64,000 bases of DNA from Pyxidicoccus trucidator (GCF_010894435.1 NZ_JAAIXZ010000018.1:127164-191163), one strand, 5' to 3'; counted from the stretch's first letter, positions 8,002-16,235 are shown. Made by a program: numbers and translations. Notes: a model not told the origin generated them from the letters alone.

Positions 8002-8618
8002 GGGGTGGCTTGGGTGTTTCCGAGGATGTGCTGGTTCACGGTCTGGTTGGTCCGGTTCGAACTGCCCAGGAGCTCCTTCCAGACCTCATCGCCCTGGAGT
8101 CCCTTGGCCTCGGCCTTCTTCACCAGCTGGTTGAAGCTCGGTCCGTTGATACTACCGTACGTGAAGAAGTCCCGGGCGCGGAGCAGCGCGACTTCCAGCG
8201 GGTTCTTCATCATCTTCCGCGCCTCGAGCCGGGCGTCGTGCCGGATTTCCACCGCGCGCCGGGCCCGCTCCTGCAGCGGAACGCCCTCGGCGGCCCACTT
8301 CTTGTCCAGCTCGGGGATGGTCTTCACCTTGTCCAGGTACCACTTGCGGATGTCCGAGTTGCTGGTCGGCTTCTTCGCGCCGCTCGCGTCCGGGCCCCGC
8401 ACCTGGTCCGTGTTGGAGGTGGAAAGCCGGCGCGGGCGCGTCCGGGCCGCGCCGGTGTCGAAGTCATCCTGGCGCCGCCCGGAAGACGACGGCCGGGAGG
8501 ACGGGGAGTCCGTGCGCGACGGCTTGGGCGAAGACGAAGGGCTCCCCTTCGGCGACTTCGGCGGGGTGGCCGTGTCGATGCGGGGGGAAGAGGGGGGCGT
8601 CTTCCGGAAGAGCTTCAT
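7998..8618 (-). CDS. Putative toxin-like protein with disordered Ser/Pro-rich N-terminus
   Basis: 206 aa in two parts. Residues 1-100 are low-complexity (PPKSPKGSPSSSPKPSR and more), with no signal peptide. Residues about 105-206 form a helical domain: DIRKWYLDKVKTIPELD, then ERARRAVEIRHDARLEARKMM, NPLEVALLRARDFFTYG, GPSFNQLVKKAEAKGL and SSNRTNQTVNQ. This pattern resembles C-terminal domains I recall at the ends of Rhs/polymorphic toxins; I cannot name the Pfam family or the activity. If so, this is a stand-alone toxin tip. The gene overlaps the following 68-aa gene by 4 nt. Confidence 0.75.
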   Translation of the reverse strand: MKLFRKTPPSSPRIDTATPPKSPKGSPSSSPKPSRTDSPSSRPSSSGRRQDDFDTGAARTRPRRLSTSNTDQVRGPDASGAKKPTSNSDIRKWYLDKVKTIPELDKKWAAEGVPLQERARRAVEIRHDARLEARKMMKNPLEVALLRARDFFTYGSINGPSFNQLVKKAEAKGLQGDEVWKELLGSSNRTNQTVNQHILGNTQATP

Positions 8619-8738
8619 GGGGGGCGTGCCTTCGTTGGGACGGTGGAGGAACCGAATACTGGTTTATCGGAGCAGGCAGGGGAAAGTTGCGACCTTTGCC
8701 TACCTTCCCTCACTTTTCACTTCCTGAGAGCACGGAAC

Positions 8739-9887
8739 TCACCGAGGGTGAGAGCGGGCTCCCCTGAAGCGGGAGCGGCGCGGGCCTGCGGCCAGCACGA
8801 GCAGCACCGCCCACGTCACAGCTCCCCCCTCGCCCGTGGCCGCGCAGCCCGCCTCCTCCGTGCCCTCCTCCTCCTTGCAGGGCAGCCACAGCCGGCAGGT
8901 GCCGCCCGCCTTCACGCACAGCCGTGTCCCGTCGGGTCCGGTACAGGCCTCGCCGAAGCGGCCTGCCTCCAGCCCCGCCGCCGCGCAGCTCCGCGCGCCG
9001 TCGGGCCGGGTGACACAGGCCATTCCCAGCGGACAGTCCGCATGGCCCTCGCACCGTGCGGCGCAGGCATCCACCGTCGCGTCGATGGGCGCCCTCTCGG
9101 GCGGAGCGCGCGCAACGTCGTCGAGCACCTGCTGGAGGAACTCCGCGTGCGCATCGACGCGCGTGTTGGTGCCCACCGTGCAGGCCAGGTCTCCAAACGA
9201 GGTGACGCCGATGAGGTGCTCGCTACCGTCGACTTCCAGGAACGAGGGCCCTCCGCTGTCGCCACCGCACGACATTCCGGGCGCGCGCTCGATGGAGTAG
9301 TTCCCCGCCGCCACCGCTGACACGCGAGCGGTGCCGCCGCGACGCAGGCCCGTCAGTCCCTGGTCGTCCAGGCCGAAGCCCACCACCCGCGTCGTCCTCC
9401 CCACCACGTCGCCGGGCAGCGACATGCCGCTCAGGGGCATGGGCGAGACGGGCGCATCGTGGGCCAGGATGAGCACGCCAATGTCATGGGCTCCCGCGCG
9501 CCAGTCGGGGTGGAGCCGCCCGTCGATGACGCGCACGCGCTCGGTGCCGAGCGCCCGGGCCGTCTCGGCCGCGAACACCACCGAGAGTACCTGCGGAGCG
9601 TCGGCGTTCTCCACGCAGTGCGCCGCCGTCAGGACGACCCGGGGCGCCACCAGCGTGCCCGTGCAGGTGACGGGTGACGCCGCGTCCGGCTCGCCGCAGA
9701 TGGGCGACACCGGGACGATGGCCCCCACGGCGGGAAAGCCCGGCTCCAGCTGGCCGCCCATCACCGGCTGCTTCCGCTCCGACGTCGACGTGGCGGAGAC
9801 GGGCGCGTGCGGCACCTCGCACGCGCCCATTGCCGCCGCCACGAGGAGCAGCGCGGCGAGAGGCCCCGTTCGAAGAAGGCCGCTCAC
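8739..9887 (-). CDS. Trypsin-like serine protease with MYXO-CTERM-type tail
   Basis: S1-family protease, about 382 aa. A lipoprotein-like signal ends AAMGAC. The protease domain has VMGGQ at the mature N-terminus, LTAAHC (His), AHDIGVL (Asp) and CGGDSGGPS (Ser), so the triad is intact. A Cys-rich linker (CAARCEGHADCPLGMAC and more) follows. It then ends with GCAATGEGG, a hydrophobic stretch AVTWAVLLVLAAG and an Arg-rich tail, the layout of the MYXO-CTERM sorting signal that anchors proteins at the myxobacterial surface. I chose GTG 9887 because longer frames run through the preceding gene; that gene's stop is 5 nt upstream, indicating an operon. Confidence 0.88.
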   Translation of the reverse strand: MSGLLRTGPLAALLLVAAAMGACEVPHAPVSATSTSERKQPVMGGQLEPGFPAVGAIVPVSPICGEPDAASPVTCTGTLVAPRVVLTAAHCVENADAPQVLSVVFAAETARALGTERVRVIDGRLHPDWRAGAHDIGVLILAHDAPVSPMPLSGMSLPGDVVGRTTRVVGFGLDDQGLTGLRRGGTARVSAVAAGNYSIERAPGMSCGGDSGGPSFLEVDGSEHLIGVTSFGDLACTVGTNTRVDAHAEFLQQVLDDVARAPPERAPIDATVDACAARCEGHADCPLGMACVTRPDGARSCAAAGLEAGRFGEACTGPDGTRLCVKAGGTCRLWLPCKEEEGTEEAGCAATGEGGAVTWAVLLVLAAGPRRSRFRGARSHPR

Positions 9888-9892
9888 GAGAG

Positions 9893-10486
9893 TCAGTCCC
9901 GGGAGAAGTCGCCCTGCGGCGCGGCCGAGGCCTGGCCGTTGAGGTCCCAGTACTTCCACTCGCCGGTCCTCGCGCCGTTTTCGTAATGGCCCTCGACGGC
10001 CAGCGCGCCGTTCGGGTGCCACTCCGAATAGGGGCCCTGCGCCTGGTGTCCGACGAGCGTACCCTCGGCCCACTTCTGGCCGTCGGAGCGCCACGCCGTC
10101 CACTTCAGCTCCTTCGAGCCCGCGGTATGGACCTCCTCGCGGTTCTTCTTTCCCTCCTCGTAGTAGAGGGTCCACAGGCCGTGCTTGAGGCCGCCCCGGT
10201 ATTCGCCTTCGAGCTGCTTCACGCCATCCTCGAAGTAGCTGACCCAGCGGCCTTCCATCTTTCCGTCGACGTACTGCCCTTCCGTCTTGGACTTGCCGTT
10301 GGAGTGCCACTCCGCCCAGCGGCCATGCTTCACGCCGTCGGACTTCGCGCACCACTGCACGGTGCCCTCCGGCGGCGCGCGGCCGTTCAGCCGCGCGCCA
10401 TCGGGACAGGGACCGGAGGACCGGCTACAGCCTTGCGCCAGGCCCAGGACGGCGGCCAGCGCGAGCAATGTCCTGGAGGAAGCCAT
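9893..10486 (-). CDS. MORN/YwqK-type repeat lipoprotein
   Basis: 197-aa protein with a lipoprotein signal (LAAVLGLAQGC). It then carries about six repeats of the form G.W..W..NG.....G.Y.DG...G.W..Y..G (for example HGRWAEWHSNGKSKTEGQY and MEGRWVSYFEDGVKQLEGEY), typical of MORN or YwqK-family antitoxin-like repeats. These repeats usually mediate protein or surface contacts; no enzymatic role is expected. The start ATG overlaps the upstream stop by one base (TGATG), so it is coupled to the Cys-rich lipoprotein gene and precedes the protease gene. Confidence 0.85.
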   Translation of the reverse strand: MASSRTLLALAAVLGLAQGCSRSSGPCPDGARLNGRAPPEGTVQWCAKSDGVKHGRWAEWHSNGKSKTEGQYVDGKMEGRWVSYFEDGVKQLEGEYRGGLKHGLWTLYYEEGKKNREEVHTAGSKELKWTAWRSDGQKWAEGTLVGHQAQGPYSEWHPNGALAVEGHYENGARTGEWKYWDLNGQASAAPQGDFSRD

Positions 10487-11241
10487 CAGCCGCAGGTACC
10501 CACGCCGCTGCAGCTGCAGTTGTTGCCGGCGAACGTGTAGTCATCAGAAGCCGCGGCGAAGCTGCCCAGGCCGTAGTCGTGCTTGGCGCAGTCCTGCGTG
10601 TACACCGTCGTCCCCACGCACGGGGGCGTGCTGGTGATGCCGCAGCCCTGGCCACAACGGCCCTTGCAACCACCGCCCGAGCCGCCGGTGCAGCCGCAGC
10701 CCCGGCCCGCCTGACGGTAGTAGCCGGAACCGATGTTCTGGTTGCCGCAGGTGCAGGAGAGGTGCGTCCAGCCGCGCTCGGAGACGAACTCGTAGCCCGT
10801 GAGGAGCTCTCCCACCGGGACAATCTGCATGAAGCTCGTCTGGCGCATCGCCACGTCCTCGACGCGGGTGCGCTGGGCCTCGTCCTTCTCGGCCACCAGC
10901 TTCGTGATTCCCTCCAGCAGCGGGCCCATCAACCCGGCCTGCGCCGCGTCGAGCGGAGCGCCGCTCGGGTTGAAGCTGCCGGTGCCCTGGTTGAAGTCGA
11001 TGTGGAAGCCGATGACCGGCTCACCGAAGTCGTAGGTCGCCTCGACGACCTTGGACTCGGTCTCCACCACCAGCACGCGGACCGAAGCGCCGCCGGCCCG
11101 GTACGTGGCCTCGAGCGTCGTCTCGTCATGCTGGAGGAGCGCGAAGCCTTCCGCCGCTTCCTCCCGGGCCGCGGGCCCGTCCGAACAACCCAGCGTCAGC
11201 GACATCGCCACCGTGATTCCGCACAGCCAGAGCGCCTTCAT
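10486..11241 (-). CDS. Cys-rich lipoprotein with phospholipase-A2-like CxxHD motif
   Basis: About 251 aa from ATG 11241 (MKALWLCG), giving a signal peptide that ends LTLGC. A GTG at 11271 would add 10 residues. The N-terminal half is a globular domain of alternating strands (ATYRAGGASVRVLVVE, GFHIDFNQGTGSF). The C-terminal third is Cys-rich: SCTCGNQN, GCGCTGGSGGGCKGRCGQGCG, then YTQDCAKHDYGLGS and a final NNCSCSGVGTCG. The DCxxHDY pattern resembles the catalytic Cys-x-x-His-Asp helix of phospholipase A2 folds. Similarity rests on this motif only, so activity is a guess. First gene of a three-gene coupled operon. Confidence 0.8.
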   Translation of the reverse strand: MKALWLCGITVAMSLTLGCSDGPAAREEAAEGFALLQHDETTLEATYRAGGASVRVLVVETESKVVEATYDFGEPVIGFHIDFNQGTGSFNPSGAPLDAAQAGLMGPLLEGITKLVAEKDEAQRTRVEDVAMRQTSFMQIVPVGELLTGYEFVSERGWTHLSCTCGNQNIGSGYYRQAGRGCGCTGGSGGGCKGRCGQGCGITSTPPCVGTTVYTQDCAKHDYGLGSFAAASDDYTFAGNNCSCSGVGTCG

Positions 11242-11369
11242 TCCATTCTCGATTCCGCGCGTCGGGTTCACGCACGAGTATTGAGAAAGTAGGAAAGCTC
11301 AACAGCGGAGGTCAAAGCGAAAAGCCAGAATTCGAGAATCATCCCGGCCGATGTTGCGAGGGCGGAGCT

Positions 11370-11385
11370 GACCCGTGGGCGGGTC
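11370..11385. repeat. GACCCG/CGGGTC hairpin
   Basis: Perfect 6-bp inverted repeat (11370-11375 and 11380-11385) with a 4-nt TGGG loop. It lies in the 254-bp gap between the Gly-rich lipoprotein gene and the Cys-rich lipoprotein gene, both on the minus strand. It may be part of the leader of the downstream operon; its role is unknown. Confidence 0.3.
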
Positions 11386-11432
11386 TGAAAGGACTGGAGC
11401 CGACGCGAGGTGCTCGCGCAGTGAAGATGAGG

Positions 11433-11480
11433 CCGCGGCCCGGGGTGGCGAGGGGGAAGACGAGTCTCCCCGGGCCGCGG
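11433..11480 (-). terminator. 13-bp perfect GC hairpin after Gly-rich lipoprotein gene
   Basis: CCGCGGCCCGGGG (11433-11445) and its exact complement CCCCGGGCCGCGG (11468-11480) enclose a 22-nt loop, starting 15 bp past the minus-strand stop at 11496. On the minus strand it is followed by the pyrimidine-rich CCTCATCTTCACT. It is the best terminator candidate in the first 15 kb. Confidence 0.6.
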
Positions 11481-11495
11481 TACCTCAGGGGCGCC

Positions 11496-12503
11496 TCAGC
11501 GGCGTCCCCCACCTCTCTCGCCGCGCTCGGGCAGGCTCAGCGTGGTGCCATCCAGCGTCGCGTCACCGCACTCCGGACCGAAGACCAGCACATGGGACTC
11601 TCCGTCCGCGCTGGCGCGCGTCAGCGTCCCGGACGTGGGCCACGGGCAGACGTTGCGCGGCGGCCGGACGATGGCCTCGAGCGTGACGGTGCCCTGCGTG
11701 CCGTCGAGGAACTCCTCCGTGTAGGAACCGTCGAGCGTGCGCACCGGCGGCGTGTCGCTGGAGAATGAGACAGACAGGGAGCCGGTCAGGTGTACCGAGC
11801 TCACCACCGCGCCCGAGGCATCCGTCCGGGTGCGCGTCACGTCCGCCTGCGTGGACTTCTGCCGCGGCGGAGCCCCCAGCGTCAGCTCCGACGTGGAAGA
11901 GGTGGTGCCCTGCGACGTCGAGACATCGCCCGCGTCGTTCGTGCGGGAAATCTGGAAGGTGACCGACTGGCTCTGCGTCACGGCACCCTCGCAGTTCTCC
12001 GGCGCCTCGTAGGTGGACGCGATGTCCACCGTGCCGCTGGAAGGTCCGCCCCGACCCGAGCCACCACCACCGGGCGGGCCGCCATCGCGCCCCTGCGTGG
12101 AGTGCTCGCGCACCGTGCCTTCGCCACCCTCCGGGGGAGGAGGCCTGCCACCGCCACCACCGCCGTGGCCGCCGCCGCGCCCTCCGGGCCGCTCCGGCGC
12201 CGCGCAGTCCGTCCACTCGAGGTGCACCGTGGCCGGCAGGCTCTGACCGCAGACGTCCACGTAGGTGATGTCCGGCGTGGCGTCGCAGTGGAAGCCCTCC
12301 ACCGCCTGCGGGCGCAGCTTGTCCATGCCTCGCAGCAGACTGGAGACCTCCACCGCGTCACTCGAGTCCGACGCGGCCTCCACGGCCTGGGAGACCTCCG
12401 CCGTGGCCTCATCCGCCGTCTTGTCCGAGCTGCAACCCACCGTCATCGCGCCCGCTGCGAACGCGAGTGCTCCCAGCCACTGACTGCTCCTGCTGCGCGT
12501 CAT
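11496..12503 (-). CDS. Hypothetical lipoprotein with Gly-rich linker
   Basis: 335-aa protein starting MTRSRSSQWLGALAF, with lipoprotein signal ending AMTVGC (ATG 12503, ribosome site GGGGAG). Residues about 25-110 are polar and include a small Cys pair (HCDATPDITYVDVC). A glycine/proline linker follows, running from about residue 110 to 160. The C-terminal half is a beta-rich domain (SVTFQISRTNDAG, TSSTSELTL, SSVHLTGSLSVSF, TLDGSYTEEFLDGTQGTVTLEAI) with two Cys. I do not recognise the family; a surface-exposed role is implied by the signal and composition. It is divergent from the sigma-factor operon at 12639. Confidence 0.8.
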   Translation of the reverse strand: MTRSRSSQWLGALAFAAGAMTVGCSSDKTADEATAEVSQAVEAASDSSDAVEVSSLLRGMDKLRPQAVEGFHCDATPDITYVDVCGQSLPATVHLEWTDCAAPERPGGRGGGHGGGGGGRPPPPEGGEGTVREHSTQGRDGGPPGGGGSGRGGPSSGTVDIASTYEAPENCEGAVTQSQSVTFQISRTNDAGDVSTSQGTTSSTSELTLGAPPRQKSTQADVTRTRTDASGAVVSSVHLTGSLSVSFSSDTPPVRTLDGSYTEEFLDGTQGTVTLEAIVRPPRNVCPWPTSGTLTRASADGESHVLVFGPECGDATLDGTTLSLPERGERGGGRR

Positions 12504-12638
12504 TTGTGCTCCCCTGGTATTCAGGTGCCCGGCCGCTTCCCACTGCGCCCAAGAGACGAGACGAATTGATTTCGTGTTCCCGGCACTGGTTTTTTCCGCG
12601 CTTGCGGAGCGTGCCGCACGGACCGCTACACTGGTGCC

Positions 12639-13280
12639 TTGACCGTGAACGACGAGCTGCGCGCACTCATCCTCGAGGCCCAGGACGGCAGCGTGCGCGC
12701 CTTCGAGCTGCTCATTGCTTCGCACATGCCGCAGGTGCGCCGCTTCGCGCGCGCCTTCGCCGCGTCGGACGCGGACGTGGATGACCTGGCGCAGGAAGCC
12801 CTGGTGAAGGTCTACAAGAGCCTGCGCTCGTTCCGCTTCCAGTCCGCCTTCAAGACGTGGCTCTACTCCGTGGTCCGCAACGTCTTCTTCGACGCCACGC
12901 GCAGCCGCGCCGGCCGGGAGCGGGCCTTGGAGGAGCCGCTGGAGCAGGACCACGCCCGCGCACCCTCCACCACCGAGTCCGCCGACGAGGGACTCGCCCG
13001 CGCGGAGGAGCGCGAGCGGCTGTGGCGCGCACTGCGGACCCTGCCGGCGGAGTTCCGCACGGCGGTGGTGCTGTTCGACGTGGAGGGACACAGCTATGAA
13101 GAGGTGGCCGCCATCGAAGGCGTGCCCGTCGGCACGGTGAAGTCGCGCCTCTCACGGGGACGGACGCAGCTGCGCACCCTGCTGGCGGGGGAGCAGGCGC
13201 CCGCGGGCCCGGCTGAATCCGGAGCGGTGGGAACATTCCATGGCGACGTTTCGTCTCAAGGTTCCAGGAGTGGGAAATGA
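12639..13280 (+). CDS. ECF sigma factor (RpoE-like)
   Basis: 213-aa sigma-70 family factor. Region 2 spans about residues 20-90 (FELLIASHMPQVRRFARAF, DADVDDLAQEALVKVYKSL, FKTWLYSVVRNVFFDATRS). Region 4 spans about 125-185 (LPAEFRTAVVLFDVEGHSYEEVAAI, GVPVGTVKSRLSRGRTQLR). A short tail extends beyond region 4. The start is TTG 12639 or GTG 12645. Its stop overlaps the next gene's ATG by 4 nt, and that gene encodes a one-helix membrane protein, the usual sigma/anti-sigma layout. It probably controls this operon and other envelope genes. Confidence 0.92.
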   Translation: MTVNDELRALILEAQDGSVRAFELLIASHMPQVRRFARAFAASDADVDDLAQEALVKVYKSLRSFRFQSAFKTWLYSVVRNVFFDATRSRAGRERALEEPLEQDHARAPSTTESADEGLARAEERERLWRALRTLPAEFRTAVVLFDVEGHSYEEVAAIEGVPVGTVKSRLSRGRTQLRTLLAGEQAPAGPAESGAVGTFHGDVSSQGSRSGK

Positions 13281-13870
13281 GTGAGCCCGAAGAGACCGAG
13301 GACCGCGCGCTGCGCGAGCGCCTGGGAACACTGCGGGAGGAGACGCCCTCACTCGACTTCCAGTCCGCGCTCCATCGACGGTTGGTGGAAGCGGGCCCGC
13401 CGGACCCTGCTCCCGGGTGGGACCGGGTGCGCTGGCTGTTCCGCCACCGGGCCCCGGTGCTCTGGCCCTCGGTGGGCGTGGCCGCGGGCGTCGCCGCCTT
13501 CCTGGTGCTGAGCGCGGTGCAGGAGCCCCCTGCCCCGCCGCCCACCGTGGCCTCGCGCCCGCTTGCCGTCCCCGGCACGCAGGTCCCCGTGAGCAAGGTG
13601 GCGGTCATCAAGCTGGACTTCACGGCGGACGTGGCCGTGGAGCAGGCGGACTTCCAGGTGAGCCTGCCGGAGGGGCTCTCCTTCTGGGCGGACGGCGAGG
13701 AATTGCCGCTGCGCTCCTTCCAGTGGACCCAGGCACTCAGTGCGGGTAGCAACGTCATCCCCATCGCGGTGCGCGGGCAGCGACCGGGCCGATACCTCGT
13801 GACGGCCCAGGCACGCGCCGGTGAGCAGCGCATCGAGCACGACGTGGTGCTGGAGGTGACGGACGGATGA
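13277..13870 (+). CDS. Putative membrane-anchored anti-sigma factor
   Basis: 197 aa. The N-terminal ~55 residues are cytoplasmic and charged (EETEDRALRERLGTLREETPSLDFQSALHRRLVEA). One transmembrane helix follows at about 62-82 (VLWPSVGVAAGVAAFLVLSAV). The outer part is a Pro-rich spacer and a beta-rich domain of about 100 residues (VAVIKLDFTADVAVEQADFQVSLPEGL, GRYLVTAQARAGEQRIEHDVVLEV). No HxxxCxxC zinc motif is present, so it is not a ZAS-type anti-sigma. The assignment rests on the 4-nt overlap with the sigma gene and the topology. Extracytoplasmic domain could sense an envelope signal. Confidence 0.78.
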   Translation: MSEPEETEDRALRERLGTLREETPSLDFQSALHRRLVEAGPPDPAPGWDRVRWLFRHRAPVLWPSVGVAAGVAAFLVLSAVQEPPAPPPTVASRPLAVPGTQVPVSKVAVIKLDFTADVAVEQADFQVSLPEGLSFWADGEELPLRSFQWTQALSAGSNVIPIAVRGQRPGRYLVTAQARAGEQRIEHDVVLEVTDG

Positions 13871-14430
13871 ACAGGTACCCGCCAGGAATTGCCGCCGTCC
13901 TCGTGGCGCTCGTCCTGTTCTCCTCCGGCGCCGCGCGTGCGCAGGAGCAGGTCGCCCCTCCGCCCATGGAGACCGGTGCGGCGCGGCCTCCGGCGGCGCC
14001 CACGGCCGCTCCCGCCCCCGCGACGCCTCCTCCCGCGGAGACCGGCGCGGCGCGGCCACCCGAGTCCTCCACCGGTGCGGCGCGCCCGCCCCAGGCACCC
14101 ACCTCCGCGCCCCCGCCGCCCTCCGCGAACGAGCCCGGGGCCCGCGTGCGCAGCTCCCACACGGTGGACGTCATCGCTCCAGGCGAGAAGGTCGACACCA
14201 TCATCGGCCGGATGAGGACGGACCGCCCGGCGCCGCCGCCCCGCGGTGACGCTGTACGGCCGCCTCCTGGCACGGAGTCTCGCGAGCGGCCGTCAGGCCG
14301 GGGACCGGGGCGTAACGACGGACAGCCTCCGCCGGGCGGTGACGGGCGCACACGCCCCTCGTCGCCACGCACCGACGGCGCGCCACCGCCGCCCTACTCG
14401 CAGCCGCCGCCCCCGCAACCGCGACCATGA
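13867..14430 (+). CDS. Secreted Pro/Ala-rich protein with ETGAARPP repeats
   Basis: 187 aa with a signal peptide (residues 1-25, ending ARAQ). The mature part is low complexity. ETGAARPP or STGAARPP occurs three times between residues 35 and 75, then a short ordered stretch around 95-120 (ARVRSSHTVDVIAPGEKVDTIIGRM), then a Pro/Gly/Arg-rich tail. Length and composition suggest a periplasmic spacer or wall-interacting protein. It overlaps both neighbours by 4 nt. Function is unknown. Confidence 0.75.
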   Translation: MNRYPPGIAAVLVALVLFSSGAARAQEQVAPPPMETGAARPPAAPTAAPAPATPPPAETGAARPPESSTGAARPPQAPTSAPPPPSANEPGARVRSSHTVDVIAPGEKVDTIIGRMRTDRPAPPPRGDAVRPPPGTESRERPSGRGPGRNDGQPPPGGDGRTRPSSPRTDGAPPPPYSQPPPPQPRP

Positions 14431-16235
14431 CGGTCGTCCCAGCGCTCACCCTCGTGGCGTTGCTCGCCACGGGAGACCCGCTCGAGCTGGCGCGGGAGGC
14501 CTTCGCCGGAGGCCGGTACGACGAGGCGGAGCAACTCGCTCAGCAGGCGGCCTTGCCGCCAAGGCTCGGCACCGCGCTCTACCTCGTGGGGCTTGCCCGC
14601 TTTCGCGCGGGGCGGCCCGCTGAAGCCCTGGAGGCGCTCGACGCCGCCATGCTCGCGGAGGACGCGCCCGAGCCCGGCCAGTGGAGCTTCAACCGCGCCG
14701 CCTGTCTCTACGCGCTCGGCCGCTTCGACGAAGCCGAGCAGTCCTTCGCCAACGCCGCCGTCGACCCGGCACTCGCGCGGGTGGCCTGGGCCAACGCGGG
14801 CTTCGCCGCGCTGGATGCCGGCGCCCCCGAGCGCGCCGCCACGTGGGCGGACCGCGCGGCCCCCGGCGCCTCCGAGCGGGAGGCCGTCCTGGTGGAGGAG
14901 CTACGCGCCCTCATCGCCCAGGCCCAGGGCCGCACCGTGAGCGAGAGCGACGAGGCGTACCGCCAGGGCCTCGTGTCCTTCGACGCGGGACGCTTCGACG
15001 AGGCGCGCGCGCACTTCCTCCGGGCGGCAACGCTCGCCCCGGACTCGGGCCGGGCGAAACTCATGGCCGGCGCCTCGGCCTGGAGAACCGGCGCACGCAC
15101 CGTGGCCCGGGAGGACATCACCGCGGCGCTCTCGCTCACGCTGGAGCCGGGGGACCGGAGCACCGCGCACCAGTACCTCGACCGCCTCTCCTTCGGGTTG
15201 CGCGCGAGCGGCCCGGGCCTGCGACTGTCGGCGGGAGCGGGCCTGGGCTTCGACAGCAACGTGCTGCAGGTCGGCGTGGCGGCGCGCGAGGTGTCCGACA
15301 CGAGCAGCGACACCGACACGGCGAGCGTCTTCGCGGAAGCCGGGGTGGGGCTCGCGGCCCGCTTCCGCCTCTCCGACACGCTGTTCGCGCACCTCTCCTA
15401 TGGCGGAATCCAGCGGGCCTACACGCAGGACTCGCTGCGTGACTACTCGCTGCAACTGCACCGTGCGGCGGCCTCGGTGGAGTGGGAGGCGGCCCGCCGG
15501 GTGCGCGTGGGCGTCTCCGCGGGAGGGGACCTGTTCTTCACCGGCCTGTCGGACTTCCGCGGGCTGCAAGCCTCCGCGAACGGCTGGGCCTGGCTCGCGG
15601 TGGACGAGAGCGAGCTCACGAGCACACGGCTGGACCTGACCTTCGCCCAGAAGACCGGCCTGGCCAGCGAGTTCGACTACCTCACCGGTCCGCGACTGGA
15701 TGCGACCTTGTCCCAGGAGCTGCGGCTGGCGGCGCAGAGCGTGACGGCGTGGTACCGCTACCGGCAGGACCGCATCGGGACGCTGGTGCAGCTCGCGTCG
15801 CCCGACTCCTCCGGGGCGTCGCAGGAGTACGTCATCCCCTTTGGCTGGGCGGGGCACGCGGCGGGCGCCTCCACGCGTCTCGTGTTCGGCCGACGCTTCG
15901 ACGCGAGCCTCGAGGCCGAGGTGGAGCGGCGCGACTACCTGCACGACAGCTACCTGCGCGTCACGGCGGTGGATGGGAGCGTGGAGGAGCTTGGACGGCG
16001 GAGACGCCAGGACAGGCGCTTCGTGCTGGGCACTGCCTTGAGCACGCGGCTGTCCGCGCGGCTTCAGCTCTCCGCGCGCTACGAGCTGCTGGTGAACCGG
16101 TCCAACGTGGACACGCGACTCACCGATGAGCCCGGGACCTGCGTGGCGCCGGACTACGTCTGCCACGCCTACGACTACACCAACGGCAACTACGAGAAGC
16201 ACGTGCTGATGCTCGAGCTGGGCGCCTCCTGGTGA
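14427..16235 (+). CDS. TPR protein with C-terminal outer-membrane beta-barrel
   Basis: 602 aa. A short hydrophobic N-terminus may be a signal (MTVVPALTLVALLATG). Residues about 18-255 are TPR-like helical repeats (LAREAFAGGRYDEAEQLAQQA, LYLVGLARFRAGRPAEALEALDAA, NRAACLYALGRFDEAEQSF, YRQGLVSFDAGRFDEARAHFLRAATLAP). Residues about 265-602 are amphipathic strands ending in an aromatic residue (LELGASW), as in outer-membrane barrels; the layout resembles surface-lipoprotein-assembly modifier proteins, but identity is not established. Last gene of the four-gene sigma operon, so the barrel is likely a target of, or signal input to, that sigma factor. Confidence 0.82.
   Translation: MTVVPALTLVALLATGDPLELAREAFAGGRYDEAEQLAQQAALPPRLGTALYLVGLARFRAGRPAEALEALDAAMLAEDAPEPGQWSFNRAACLYALGRFDEAEQSFANAAVDPALARVAWANAGFAALDAGAPERAATWADRAAPGASEREAVLVEELRALIAQAQGRTVSESDEAYRQGLVSFDAGRFDEARAHFLRAATLAPDSGRAKLMAGASAWRTGARTVAREDITAALSLTLEPGDRSTAHQYLDRLSFGLRASGPGLRLSAGAGLGFDSNVLQVGVAAREVSDTSSDTDTASVFAEAGVGLAARFRLSDTLFAHLSYGGIQRAYTQDSLRDYSLQLHRAAASVEWEAARRVRVGVSAGGDLFFTGLSDFRGLQASANGWAWLAVDESELTSTRLDLTFAQKTGLASEFDYLTGPRLDATLSQELRLAAQSVTAWYRYRQDRIGTLVQLASPDSSGASQEYVIPFGWAGHAAGASTRLVFGRRFDASLEAEVERRDYLHDSYLRVTAVDGSVEELGRRRRQDRRFVLGTALSTRLSARLQLSARYELLVNRSNVDTRLTDEPGTCVAPDYVCHAYDYTNGNYEKHVLMLELGASW

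Noticed and set aside
9888..10355. N-terminal extension of the serine protease
   Set aside because: Lies in another frame of the MORN-repeat gene; GTG 9887 begins the signal peptide.
12504..13091. N-terminal extension of the Gly-rich lipoprotein
   Set aside because: Would be antisense to the sigma factor; the ATG at 12503 starts a proper lipoprotein signal.
14427..16235. Surface lipoprotein assembly modifier (Slam) as a firm name
   Set aside because: TPR plus barrel layout is similar, but no specific motif supports it and no matching surface lipoprotein is adjacent.
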